Part shown: positions 16,959 through 24,555 of the stretch, piece after piece
Layout of the letters: each line of letters begins with the position of its first letter
How positions within the stretch are numbered: position 1 is the stretch's first letter
Notes under the pieces: generated by a model
The model's input: only the letters and a program-made list of their open reading frames with translations
The model's database searches: none
Told to the model about the DNA's origin: nothing
From: Holdemania massiliensis
Lineage (GTDB): Bacteria; Bacillota_I; Bacilli_A; Erysipelotrichales; Erysipelotrichaceae
NCBI RefSeq assembly: GCF_022440805.1
Contig: NZ_JAKNTK010000001.1
Span: forward strand, 3,100,001-3,164,000
Length of the DNA: 64,000 nucleotides
Direction of reading: 5' to 3'
Position numbers and translations under genes: made by a program

Positions 16959-17134
16959 CATAAACAGAACTTGATGGTCCTGATCAATGCCTGTTTATAT
17001 CTAAGTAAAATGAAACTTTAACCTTATGAACAGTTTCCTCTTTTTCCTCTCTTTCATTTTACTTAACCCGCGGGTACTGTGCTTCCTTTCACAGTTCCTG
17101 ATTCCTGGAAAAGTCGGTGGCTCCGGCTTTTTTT
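16959..17134 (+). ncRNA. Candidate small structured RNA (~175 nt)
   Basis: The predicted transcript opens with a long hairpin, ATAAACAG/CTGTTTAT enclosing TTGAT/ATCAA (16960-16998). A second hairpin, ACTGTG/CACAGT (17076-17095), follows, and it ends with GTCGG/CCGGC and a run of seven T (17113-17134). It lies in the 520-base gap between cutC and the CcdA-Trx gene, which is on the other strand, so it is not a leader. I do not recognise an RNA family. The open frame beginning at 17026 has no ribosome binding site and runs through the terminator. Confidence 0.4.
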
Positions 17135-17227
17135 CTTTTTCCTGCGGTTTCTGTAAAATAAAAGATAAACTTCCCTACAGAAATTTATCTTCTTTAACGG
17201 CTGATTTCAATTTTATTACAGCTTCAG

Positions 17228-17254
17228 GAAAAACAGACTCTTTTGAGATCTGTC
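17228..17254 (-). terminator. Terminator of the CcdA-thioredoxin gene
   Basis: On the minus strand ACAGA-T-CTC pairs with GAG-TCTGT around AAAA, followed by TTTTCC. Confidence 0.7.
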
Positions 17255-17319
17255 CTTCTGCTTCTCTTTTCAAAGGGAAGGCCCCTTTTTACAAAAATCA
17301 GGACCTCCGTATTTTCGCT

Positions 17320-18519
17320 TTAATAAGCCTCATTGTTGCGGGCCATTTCAATAATTCTGAGCATGGTTTCTTTATCCATGGCTCCCGGCATATAGCCATA
17401 AACATTGCCTTCCGTATTGATCAGATAAGTTGTCGGCAGCCCGGTAATTCCATAATTGTAATTAACCTGGCCGTCTTCATCAAATACGGTCGGAAACGTA
17501 TAGCCGTTCTTATCCAAAAAGTCGATGACGCCTTGCTTATCCGTTTCCCGGCCCCCAGGCTGATTGACCACCAGAATGACCAGATCCTCAGGCAACTCTT
17601 CATACAGCTCCTGCACGGAAGGCAGCTCAGCTTTGCAGTAAGTACACCAGGTGGCAAAGAACTGCAGCATCACGATCTTTCCTTTATATTGGGATAACGT
17701 ATGCGTATTGCCATACTGATCTGTTAGTGTGAAATCATAGGCCGGGATAACTTCGCGGCCGTTTTCATCTGTCGACGGGGTTGCGGTTGGCTGCCCTCCT
17801 GCAGAAACCGTTCCGTTATTCGATTGACGCTGCAGCTGATCAGAAATCGAAGCCACAGCCGGCACACTCATCCACAAACCCATAACGATCAATAAGATTC
17901 CACCCAGCTTCATCGCTTTCGGCAGCCAGCTCTTTTTTCGATTCAGCCAATTCAGCGCTTCTTCTGTAAACAGCCCCAGAATCAAAAAGGGAACGACAAA
18001 CCCGAATCCGTAACAGAAGATCAAAAGCGTACTGCTGGAGGAAGCCGCTGCTGCAACCAGCACAGACGAAAGCATGGGACCAATGCAGGGCGTCCAGGCA
18101 AAACTGAACAAGAAGCCCATCGCGTAAGCCTGAATCAAACTCCCGGCTTCCTTGCCCGCCTGCTTCTGCGTCACTCTAAACTCCCGCATCAGAAATGGAA
18201 TCTGAATCCAGCCTAACTGGACTAAGCCGAAGAATACGATTAAAATACCGCCCAGTAAGGAAATCAGCAGCCGATTCTCATTCAGCCATCCGCTGATCCC
18301 TTTCGCCGACATCGCAGCGATAAAAAACACCGTACAGATGCCCAGCACAAAGGCCAGCGTAAAGCCGAAAATATGCAGTCGTTTCCGCCAGCCTGTCAAA
18401 TCTTTTTTCAGCGCATCCTGACTTAAATAAGCCATATATACTGGTAAAATTGGCAGAACGCAGGGGGAGAAAAACGACAGAAACCCCTCCGTCAGCACAA
18501 GCCATGCTTGATTATTCAT
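17320..18519 (-). CDS. CcdA-type membrane thiol transporter fused to a TlpA-like thioredoxin
   Basis: The protein is 399 residues. Residues 1-~220 form a CcdA/DsbD-beta membrane domain of about six helices with the paired cysteines Cys20 (FFSPCVLPILP) and Cys145 (AWTPCIGP). A Ser/Thr/Asn-rich linker (~230-255) follows. Residues ~260-395 form a thioredoxin-like domain with active site WCTYC (Cys292, Cys295) and the cis-Pro in GLPTTYLIN. Electrons from cytosolic thioredoxin would pass through the membrane to the extracellular thioredoxin domain, which reduces exported substrates. Fusing donor and acceptor in one chain makes the relay self-contained. The target is unknown; no cytochrome c genes are nearby. 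Confidence 0.9.
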   Translation of the reverse strand: MNNQAWLVLTEGFLSFFSPCVLPILPVYMAYLSQDALKKDLTGWRKRLHIFGFTLAFVLGICTVFFIAAMSAKGISGWLNENRLLISLLGGILIVFFGLVQLGWIQIPFLMREFRVTQKQAGKEAGSLIQAYAMGFLFSFAWTPCIGPMLSSVLVAAAASSSSTLLIFCYGFGFVVPFLILGLFTEEALNWLNRKKSWLPKAMKLGGILLIVMGLWMSVPAVASISDQLQRQSNNGTVSAGGQPTATPSTDENGREVIPAYDFTLTDQYGNTHTLSQYKGKIVMLQFFATWCTYCKAELPSVQELYEELPEDLVILVVNQPGGRETDKQGVIDFLDKNGYTFPTVFDEDGQVNYNYGITGLPTTYLINTEGNVYGYMPGAMDKETMLRIIEMARNNEAY

Positions 18520-18554
18520 ACATCAAATCCTTCCTCTGCTGGTTATAAAACAAA

Positions 18555-18579
18555 GGAAAATGCCGTTTGCAACATTTCC
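18555..18579 (-). terminator. Possible terminator after uppP
   Basis: On the minus strand GGAAATG pairs with CATTTTCC across a 10-base loop, followed by TTTGTTTT. It lies between uppP and the CcdA-Trx gene. Confidence 0.5.
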
Positions 18580-18593
18580 CCCTTATGCATTTC

Positions 18594-19433
18594 TTATTTG
18601 ATTAAGAAAAAGTAAGCTAAGACCAAAACACCCAAAACAATCCGATAAACGCCAAACGCCTTAAAGTCATGCTTGCGGATATAGCCCATTAAGAAACGGA
18701 TCGCAAACACGGAAACGATGAAGGCAACGATCATACCGACAAGCAGCACGGAAGCTGTTGCCAAGGAGAAAGCGATCTTCATTTTAATCAGTTTCAGCAA
18801 GCTGGCGCCGAACATGACCGGAATGGCCAGAAAAAATGAGAATTCAGCAGCAATCCCGCGGGAACAGCCCAGCAGCACGGCTCCCAGAATTGTCGCTCCG
18901 GAACGGGATGTTCCCGGAATTAAGGCCAGCACCTGAAAGGCTCCGATCGCCAGCGCTGTTTTGTAACTCATCTTATCAAAAGAAGTCACACTCGGACGGC
19001 GATGCCGGCTCTCTATCACCAAGAAGGCTACGCCATACACAATCAGCATGGCAGCCACGGTAATGGGATTGTAGAAATAAGCGTCGATCAGATCATCAAA
19101 CAAGACGCCGATAATCCCTGCCGGTACTACGGCGACAATAACCTTCAGCCATAAATCAATCGTGCTGCGTTTTTCATAAGCGTTCTTACGCGGGGAAAAC
19201 GGATTCAGCTTGTGGAAATACAGCAGCAGCACTGCCAATATCGAACCAAACTGAATAACAACCATAAACATGTCTACAAACTCTTTATTGGCGGCAGCAT
19301 CCGCCAGCACCGTCAGCGGCATCAGCTCGTTGACCAGAATCATATGCCCGGTACTGCTGATCGGCAGCCATTCGGTAATCCCCTGGACGATTCCCAGCAC
19401 GATCGCTTTTACCATTTCTATCATCAGATTCAC
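18594..19433 (-). CDS. uppP: Undecaprenyl-diphosphatase
   Basis: The protein is 279 residues and polytopic. It dephosphorylates undecaprenyl pyrophosphate at the membrane, recycling the peptidoglycan lipid carrier and lowering bacitracin sensitivity. Both family motifs are present: GITEWLPISSTGH near the N-terminus and LIPGTSRSG mid-chain. The GTG at 19433 is preferred because GGAG lies eight bases upstream; an earlier in-frame GTG overlaps that site. Confidence 0.96.
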   Translation of the reverse strand: MNLMIEMVKAIVLGIVQGITEWLPISSTGHMILVNELMPLTVLADAAANKEFVDMFMVVIQFGSILAVLLLYFHKLNPFSPRKNAYEKRSTIDLWLKVIVAVVPAGIIGVLFDDLIDAYFYNPITVAAMLIVYGVAFLVIESRHRRPSVTSFDKMSYKTALAIGAFQVLALIPGTSRSGATILGAVLLGCSRGIAAEFSFFLAIPVMFGASLLKLIKMKIAFSLATASVLLVGMIVAFIVSVFAIRFLMGYIRKHDFKAFGVYRIVLGVLVLAYFFLIK

Positions 19434-19551
19434 GGAATTCACTCCTTCACTGTTAACATCTTAGCAGACAGACTTCGTTATTATACCATCGAAATGCGCC
19501 GGACTCTACCTTTTCCGACGCTTTTCCTGTTTTTTTGAACAGCCGCAAGCC

Positions 19552-20052
19552 TTATTTTCCGCAATCCAGCTCCATGATGTAATCATCCATATAATAACCG
19601 CCGCCAATCGGATTTTTTTCTTCACGCAGCGTAACGAATCCCCACTTCTGATAGACCGCAATGGAATCCGCATTGAAGCGATTCACCGTCAGCTGGATTT
19701 TCCCAGTGCCTTCCTTCGCTTCATTTTTCAGGACTGAAAGCACCTGTGATGCCAAACCCAACCCCCGTGCTTCTGCTTTAAGATAAAGCTTGCTTAAAAA
19801 GAGATGTTCCGGCCGCCAGGCTGTCGCTACATAGCCGCACAGCTTTCCTTGCCAGAAAACACCACGGTAACGATATCCTTGGCTTGCGATCTGATCCTGC
19901 ATCGCAGGCAGGGATTGGAAATGCTCAACCATATAATTGACCTGATCCAAACCCAAAATCGGTTCATAATGTTCATGCCAGATGGTTTCGGCCACGGCTG
20001 CGATCTGTTCCAGCAGCGCTGCATCGGCATCTCGTAATTCAAAGGCTTCCAT
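19552..20052 (-). CDS. GNAT family N-acetyltransferase
   Basis: The protein is 166 residues from the ATG at 20052 behind AAGGAG; the frame is open 33 codons further but without a site. The GNAT fold is indicated by LYLKAEARGLGLASQVLSVL (acetyl-CoA loop, R/Q-x-x-G-x-G/A pattern weakened to RGLGLA) and the late strand NADSIAVYQKWGFVTLREE. It acetylates an unknown amine. It follows ogt at 127 bases on the same strand and may be co-transcribed. Confidence 0.85.
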   Translation of the reverse strand: MEAFELRDADAALLEQIAAVAETIWHEHYEPILGLDQVNYMVEHFQSLPAMQDQIASQGYRYRGVFWQGKLCGYVATAWRPEHLFLSKLYLKAEARGLGLASQVLSVLKNEAKEGTGKIQLTVNRFNADSIAVYQKWGFVTLREEKNPIGGGYYMDDYIMELDCGK

Positions 20053-20179
20053 AATTTTCTCCTTCTGTTCATTCTTTTCAGCTCTATTTTCAAGCCCGGC
20101 TATCATCAACGTTTTGTCTGCTGAATCCATTGCTGCCGCGTTTGTTTTCATGGTGCTCAGTCCGGTTTAATTACTGACT

Positions 20180-20689
20180 TTACTGTGCGGCTTTCGCCAT
20201 CTCAGCTTCCCGCTGTTTTTCCACTGTCAGCCGCTCCAGATCCAAAAGTAATTGTTTAATTTCTAATCCTCCGTCATATCCCGTCAGCGAACCATCCGCC
20301 CCAATCACGCGATGACAAGGAATAAAGATCGGGATCGGATTGCGATGATTCGCCATTCCGATCGCCCGCACTGCTTTCGGCTTACCGATGCTTTCCGCCT
20401 GCTGTCGATAGGTCCGGGTTTGTCCATACGGAATCTCCATCAGTGCCTGCCAGGCTGCCTTTTGAAAATCCGTGCCTTCCGGATGCAGAATCAATTCAAA
20501 AGTCTGCCACTTTCCTGCCAAATATTCCTGCAGCTGTGTAAACGCTGACCACAAACAGGCTGTTTCTATGACTTCACATTCTTCCTCTTCCGGAAATTCA
20601 TGTTCAAAATTCAATTTAACAATCCGTTCGTTCCATTCTTCAATCCGAATCATGCCGAGCGAAGTTCGGCGATAAAAACATGCGCGCAT
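20180..20689 (-). CDS. ogt: Methylated-DNA-protein-cysteine methyltransferase (first copy)
   Basis: The protein is 169 residues. It removes O6-alkyl groups from guanine by suicide transfer to the Cys of IPCHRVIG, which is intact. The helix-turn-helix segment around AVRAIGMANHRNPIPIFIPC and the C-terminal SLTGYDGGLEIKQLLLDLE are typical. A second, separate copy lies at 32154-32693, next to an AlkA-type glycosylase. Confidence 0.95.
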   Translation of the reverse strand: MRACFYRRTSLGMIRIEEWNERIVKLNFEHEFPEEEECEVIETACLWSAFTQLQEYLAGKWQTFELILHPEGTDFQKAAWQALMEIPYGQTRTYRQQAESIGKPKAVRAIGMANHRNPIPIFIPCHRVIGADGSLTGYDGGLEIKQLLLDLERLTVEKQREAEMAKAAQ

Positions 20690-20911
20690 AGATTCCTCCT
20701 GATTATCCTACATCCACCCAGGATCACAGCTCCTGCTTCTTGAACAACGGCGGATCCTATTTTTCATTTTACTCTAGCCATGCTAAAAAGAAAAGGTTTG
20801 TGCGCTGGCTTCTTTTAATTTCGCCTTCTCACAAGAAGTTTCTGAGTCTATTTCTTCCTGTAGAAAACTTCTTCTTCTCTTTTGTCCTTACCTTTCCCCT
20901 TTTTGACATAA

Positions 20912-20940
20912 GAAAAACGCCAGGAAGTTTTCCTGACGCC
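20912..20940 (-). terminator. Terminator of the G3E GTPase operon
   Basis: On the minus strand GCGTCAGGAA pairs with TTCCTGGCGT around AAC, followed by TTTTC, immediately after the stop codon. Confidence 0.9.
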
Positions 20941-20947
20941 AATCCTA

Positions 20948-21886
20948 TCAGCTAAAGTAAACCAGATCGTCCTGCAATTCCTCCGCCGGCTCAATCGCCT
21001 GCCCATGCGGAACGACCAGATTGCGCTGATATTCCTCATCATATTCAACGACGATACGGGCAGTGAGGGTAATCCATTCATTAATCACTAATTGAACTGG
21101 TTTGTCACTTTTGCACAGATAACCGATCAGCGACGTATCTTCGGCGCAGCAGACCATAGCATAACGGCCGATGACAAACGAACGCTTGTCCTTTTCAATA
21201 TGAACGACTTTACCCTTAAACCGCACGACTTTCCCATCATATTTATAAGGGTGATCCAATGCATCCATATACCACAAACCATAATCATCATCCTGAATAT
21301 CAATCACTGGTGCATTGATATCAAAGGGCAGATCATCTTCCGGCAGATCATTAATTCCGCCGTCCACAGATTCATAGATGATCTGCGCACCCTTGTTGAT
21401 CGCTTTGATATTGCTTCGCAGAAATGACTTTTTCGTATTGGAGTCACAGCGGTTAATTAGAATCATTTCCGAGTGAACCAGCTGATCATACATCAAGGAA
21501 CGCATGTTGTTGACGTACATCATAAAGGTTTGGGCATCGACTGTGGAAATGATCTGCACCAGCATCCAGTTCAGCGGAAATTCTATATCCAGAAATTCCG
21601 TCACGCTCCACATCCCGTTGAATTCAATAAACACCTGCTTGGGGCGGTATTCGTGTTCCAGCTTTTCCAGATAGTCCGCCGTCAGCTGTTCCTTATCCTC
21701 AATGTTCACCAGAACCGAATGCGTCTGCTTTAAAAACGTTTTATCAAACTCAACTTCGCCTTGTTCGCAAGCCAGAATCAAGGTCTTTGATCCATCGTTG
21801 AATTCCGGATCAGACAGGGTTTCCTTCATCATGGAGGACTTGCCGCTCTCCAGAAAACCAGTAAATAAATATACAGGAACGTCCAT
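20948..21886 (-). CDS. G3E (CobW-type) GTPase fused to a YcgQ/DUF1980-like C-terminal domain
   Basis: The protein is 312 residues. The N-terminal ~190 residues form a G3E GTPase: Walker A GFLESGKSS (10-18), and NRCD (145-148) in the position of NKxD. The usual metal-binding CxCC of COG0523 chaperones is absent; only Cys40 remains in ILACEQGE. From ~residue 213 the C-terminal domain replaces CobW_C and matches the OB-like end of YcgQ/TIGR03943 proteins: YDGKVVRFKGKV, then FVIGRYAMVCCAED with Cys246-Cys247. YcgQ/YcgR-type membrane proteins are associated with zinc-limitation genes in Bacillus. The gene is four bases downstream of the His-rich G3E gene, so the two likely work together in metal delivery. 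Function inferred. Confidence 0.75.
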   Translation of the reverse strand: MDVPVYLFTGFLESGKSSMMKETLSDPEFNDGSKTLILACEQGEVEFDKTFLKQTHSVLVNIEDKEQLTADYLEKLEHEYRPKQVFIEFNGMWSVTEFLDIEFPLNWMLVQIISTVDAQTFMMYVNNMRSLMYDQLVHSEMILINRCDSNTKKSFLRSNIKAINKGAQIIYESVDGGINDLPEDDLPFDINAPVIDIQDDDYGLWYMDALDHPYKYDGKVVRFKGKVVHIEKDKRSFVIGRYAMVCCAEDTSLIGYLCKSDKPVQLVINEWITLTARIVVEYDEEYQRNLVVPHGQAIEPAEELQDDLVYFS

Positions 21887-21890
21887 AAAC

Positions 21891-23135
21891 CTACCCCTTT
21901 ACGTGAAACAGCTCTGCCAGCTGAGCTTCATCCAGCTTGGAACCGATAACGCACAGCATGCCGGCAACAGCCGCTGCACCCCGACGAATTTCGCATTCTT
22001 CCGGCACCATATCAAAATGCAGCCAAGTACCATCGGTACACGGAACGATGCCTTTGGCCCGCAGAACTGTACCGGTAACCGCTCCCGCAGCAATCTGATC
22101 TAAGGCCTGCTGCAGCTCAGCTTCCTGATAAACATGGGCGGTCTGCACACCCCAGCTGGTAAACACTTCATCGGCATCATGGCCATGATGGTGGTGATGA
22201 TGGTGATGATGTCCGCATCCACATTCTTCATCGTGATCGTGATGGTGTCCGCATCCACATTCTTCATCGTGATCGTGATGGTGTCCGCATTCGCATTCTT
22301 CATCATGATCGTGATGATGTCCACATTCACACTCTTCATCGTGATCGTGATGATGTCCGCATCCACATTCTTCTTCGTGATCGTGATGGTGTCCGCATTC
22401 GCACTCTTCATCGTGATCATGATGATGTCCGCATTCACATTCTTCATCGTGATCGTGATGATGTCCGCATTCGCATTCTTCTTCGTGATCGTGATGGTGC
22501 GGCAGACATTCATCTTCTTTCATCAGCTGTTCCATCAGTTCCTTCTGTTCCATAGCCTCCAGAATCTGTGCTCCACTGATCGCTTCCCAAGGGGTCGTAA
22601 TGACAACCGCTTTCGGATTCTTTTCCCGAATTAAGGCAAGGCATTCCGCCAGCTTTTCTTCACTCAGCTTCTGTGTCCGGCTCAAAACAATGGTGTTTGC
22701 ATGTTCAATTTGATCGTTAAAGAACTCACCGAAATTCTTCATATACATTTTGCATTTCGTCGCATCCGCTACGGTTGTGAAGCTGTGCAGCTCCATTTCT
22801 GTTTCTGCCTGGACGCCCTGAACCGCACCTATGACATCCGACAGCTTTCCCACTCCGGAGGGTTCAATTACAATGCGATCCGGTTTGAACTGTTCTTCGC
22901 ATTTTTTCAAAGCTTCGGCAAAATCACCGACCAGACTGCAGCAGATGCAGCCTGAATTCATCTCTTTGATTTCAATTCCAGCTTCCTTTAAGAAACCACC
23001 GTCAATGCCGATTTCACCAAACTCATTTTCGATCAGGACGATCTTCTCTTTTGGAAAACCTTCCTGCAATAATTTTTTAATTAATGTCGTTTTTCCTGCG
23101 CCGAGAAATCCTGAAATAATATCAATTTGTGTCAT
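21891..23135 (-). CDS. G3E (CobW-type) metallochaperone GTPase with long His/Cys repeat insert
   Basis: The protein is 414 residues. GTPase motifs: Walker A GFLGAGKTT (9-17), ENEFGEIGIDG, metal site CxCC as GCICC (Cys63-Cys66), and EPSGVG. Residues 213-308 are eight near-identical 12-residue units of type HHHDHDEECECG, followed by nine His (309-317). A CobW_C domain follows (VLRAKGIVPCTDGTWLHFDM to the end). COG0523 proteins of the ZNG1/YciC type load zinc into client proteins when zinc is scarce; the repeat should hold or buffer many metal ions. Operon with the second G3E protein. No clear Zur operator was seen upstream. Confidence 0.92.
   Translation of the reverse strand: MTQIDIISGFLGAGKTTLIKKLLQEGFPKEKIVLIENEFGEIGIDGGFLKEAGIEIKEMNSGCICCSLVGDFAEALKKCEEQFKPDRIVIEPSGVGKLSDVIGAVQGVQAETEMELHSFTTVADATKCKMYMKNFGEFFNDQIEHANTIVLSRTQKLSEEKLAECLALIREKNPKAVVITTPWEAISGAQILEAMEQKELMEQLMKEDECLPHHHDHEEECECGHHHDHDEECECGHHHDHDEECECGHHHDHEEECGCGHHHDHDEECECGHHHDHDEECECGHHHDHDEECGCGHHHDHDEECGCGHHHHHHHHHGHDADEVFTSWGVQTAHVYQEAELQQALDQIAAGAVTGTVLRAKGIVPCTDGTWLHFDMVPEECEIRRGAAAVAGMLCVIGSKLDEAQLAELFHVKG
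22177..22499 (-). repeat. Eight 36-base coding repeats plus poly-His tract
   Basis: Within the GTPase gene, 36-base units (22212-22499) encode HHHDHxEECxCG. They differ mainly by single-base changes (D/E at position 6, E/G at position 10). A (CAY)n tract for nine His (22185-22211) follows. The array is in frame and should be prone to copy-number change by slippage or recombination. Confidence 0.95.
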
Positions 23136-23351
23136 GATTCATCCTTCTTTCTTTTTTATTCCGCAGATCTTTTCTACTGTGCCGCTGACTTTTCCGCTCC
23201 CTATTCAGGATCCGAATAAGCCTGTGTTCCTTATTTTAGCACTTTCCACTTAGAAATGACAGGTTTCTGCCTGTTCTGTTTCATTGTTGACCGATTTCCC
23301 ATGTTCCATGCCGCTGTGTTATACTTCTTAACAAGAGAGGAGTTGTTCAAT

Positions 23352-23849
23352 GTGAAAATCCAATGTGAACATTGCGGCGAGAACCTGACGAAAACGGTAC
23401 GCACGGCTTTTGCCTGTTATGACGCCGGTCCGCTTGAGTGTCCTCATTGTCATGCCCTTCAATCGCGAAGTCTGACAGAAATTGATTTTCTGATGGATCA
23501 GCTGCTTACACTGTTGTTGATCCTTGGATTGATCCTGCTGCTGCCCTCGCTTATGCAAGTCCGTTCTGAGCTGTTGCCGTTGGCTAATCTTATCTCATTG
23601 GGCGGAGGTATTTTGCTTCTGGATCAATTTCGTTTATTTCTTTATCACTTCTCTCCGAGCATTTCCAGGCCGCTGTCTCCGCAGGCTCAGCTCAGCGTAA
23701 AAAACCGTTTCAATGCTTTGCGGCTGATTTATATTGGTATTCTTGTCTTCATTTTCATGGTTTTTAACGCGGTCTTTCCGCTCTTTATCCTGCTTTTGAT
23801 CAGTCTGGTTCTTGTCAGTATACGGCTTATGTATCTATTGTTTCACTGA
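23352..23849 (+). CDS. Zinc-ribbon membrane protein (first of two paralogues)
   Basis: The protein is 165 residues from the GTG at 23352, which has AGGAG nine bases upstream; the frame is open further but without a site. It begins VKIQCEHCGENLTK and has a second CPHCHALQ, giving a CxxC...CxxC zinc ribbon within ~40 residues. Two pairs of hydrophobic helices follow, without known catalytic motifs. The next gene has the same layout (CENCKKPI...CPHCHHKQKR plus helices), so they are paralogues. Function unknown. Confidence 0.7.
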   Translation: MKIQCEHCGENLTKTVRTAFACYDAGPLECPHCHALQSRSLTEIDFLMDQLLTLLLILGLILLLPSLMQVRSELLPLANLISLGGGILLLDQFRLFLYHFSPSISRPLSPQAQLSVKNRFNALRLIYIGILVFIFMVFNAVFPLFILLLISLVLVSIRLMYLLFH

Positions 23850-23984
23850 TTTTTTGAAAGCAGGATATTCCTTGGATTTCAGCTTTTGTTTTTCTAATTT
23901 CATCAGACTCTGTTCAGGTCAAACTGCTCATTTTCCGCTATTTTCACAACCTGGAATATGGTACAATAAATCAAGGTGATATCT

Positions 23985-24509
23985 ATGAAAGTTAACTGTG
24001 AAAACTGCAAAAAACCAATCACATCGCAGGTCAATACTCTTTTTGAACAATTTGAACCCGGTTCGGTCGTCTGTCCGCACTGTCATCATAAGCAAAAGCG
24101 TTATGTCAGCGAAGCTGATTTGTTGATTTATTTCTGTTTCAGCGCCGTACTTTACTCCGCAGTTCTCGTTTTGATCTTCTTCCTGCTGAATTGGAAGATG
24201 CAGGCCTGGGTTCTGATCCTGGCTGTCATCTTGTTTGTAATCACTTATTTTGTGATGAAATACGGCAGTGCTCAGATATATGAAAAAGCTTATTTTAAAG
24301 CAGATATCAAAAACAAGGTCATTCAGGAAGACGCCAATACCGTGCGCAAACGTTTAAAAACCCAATTTATCCTGTTTATGCTCGTGGCCTTTATGTTTGG
24401 GACTCAGCCTGAATTTGTACCATTCTTCTTCATCCTGATCTTTGCCTTTCTTTTGCTTACCCTCATTAAAGTGCGGTTGGCAATACGTAACGAAAGAGCC
24501 CAGAAGTAA
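23985..24509 (+). CDS. Zinc-ribbon membrane protein (second paralogue)
   Basis: The protein is 174 residues from the ATG at 23985 behind AAGGTGAT. N-terminal zinc ribbon: Cys pairs in NCENCKKP and CPHCHHKQ. Four predicted helices follow in two pairs (LLIYFCFSAVLYSAVLVLIF, WVLILAVILFVITYFV, FILFMLVAFMFG, FVPFFFILIFAFLLLTLI). A putative extended -10 (TGGTACAAT) lies at 23959-23967, so it may have its own promoter. Its stop codon sits inside a terminator stem. Function unknown. Confidence 0.7.
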   Translation: MKVNCENCKKPITSQVNTLFEQFEPGSVVCPHCHHKQKRYVSEADLLIYFCFSAVLYSAVLVLIFFLLNWKMQAWVLILAVILFVITYFVMKYGSAQIYEKAYFKADIKNKVIQEDANTVRKRLKTQFILFMLVAFMFGTQPEFVPFFFILIFAFLLLTLIKVRLAIRNERAQK

Positions 24510-24530
24510 ATTCCGGACTCTTTTCTTTTT
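24493..24530. terminator. Terminator between the zinc-ribbon gene and mglC
   Basis: AAAGAGCCC pairs with GGACTCTTT (one mismatch) around the stop codon, followed by TTTTCTTTTTT. It may act in both directions for the converging genes. Confidence 0.75.
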
Positions 24531-24555
24531 TGGATAAATTTCTTTAGGCTGTTGT

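Noticed and set aside
17040..17100. T-box or SRP RNA-like words (GTACCCGCGGG, GGAAGC) on the minus strand
   Set aside because: The T-box TGG bulge and tRNA-pairing stem are missing. The SRP helix 8 loop is not formed; ACTGTG/CACAGT makes a simple hairpin instead.
17026..17697. Plus-strand open frame of 223 codons over the end of the CcdA-thioredoxin gene
   Set aside because: It has no ribosome binding site, passes through a terminator hairpin and its second half is antisense to the well-supported thioredoxin domain.
22177..22499. Regular ~36-base repeats that look CRISPR-like at first glance
   Set aside because: The units are contiguous with no spacers and are in frame within a GTPase gene, encoding His/Cys-rich peptide repeats.
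22134..22634. Plus-strand frame of 166 codons with repeated hydrophobic MVMMSAFTFFIVI units
   Set aside because: It is the antisense reading of the His-rich repeats and has no start signals.
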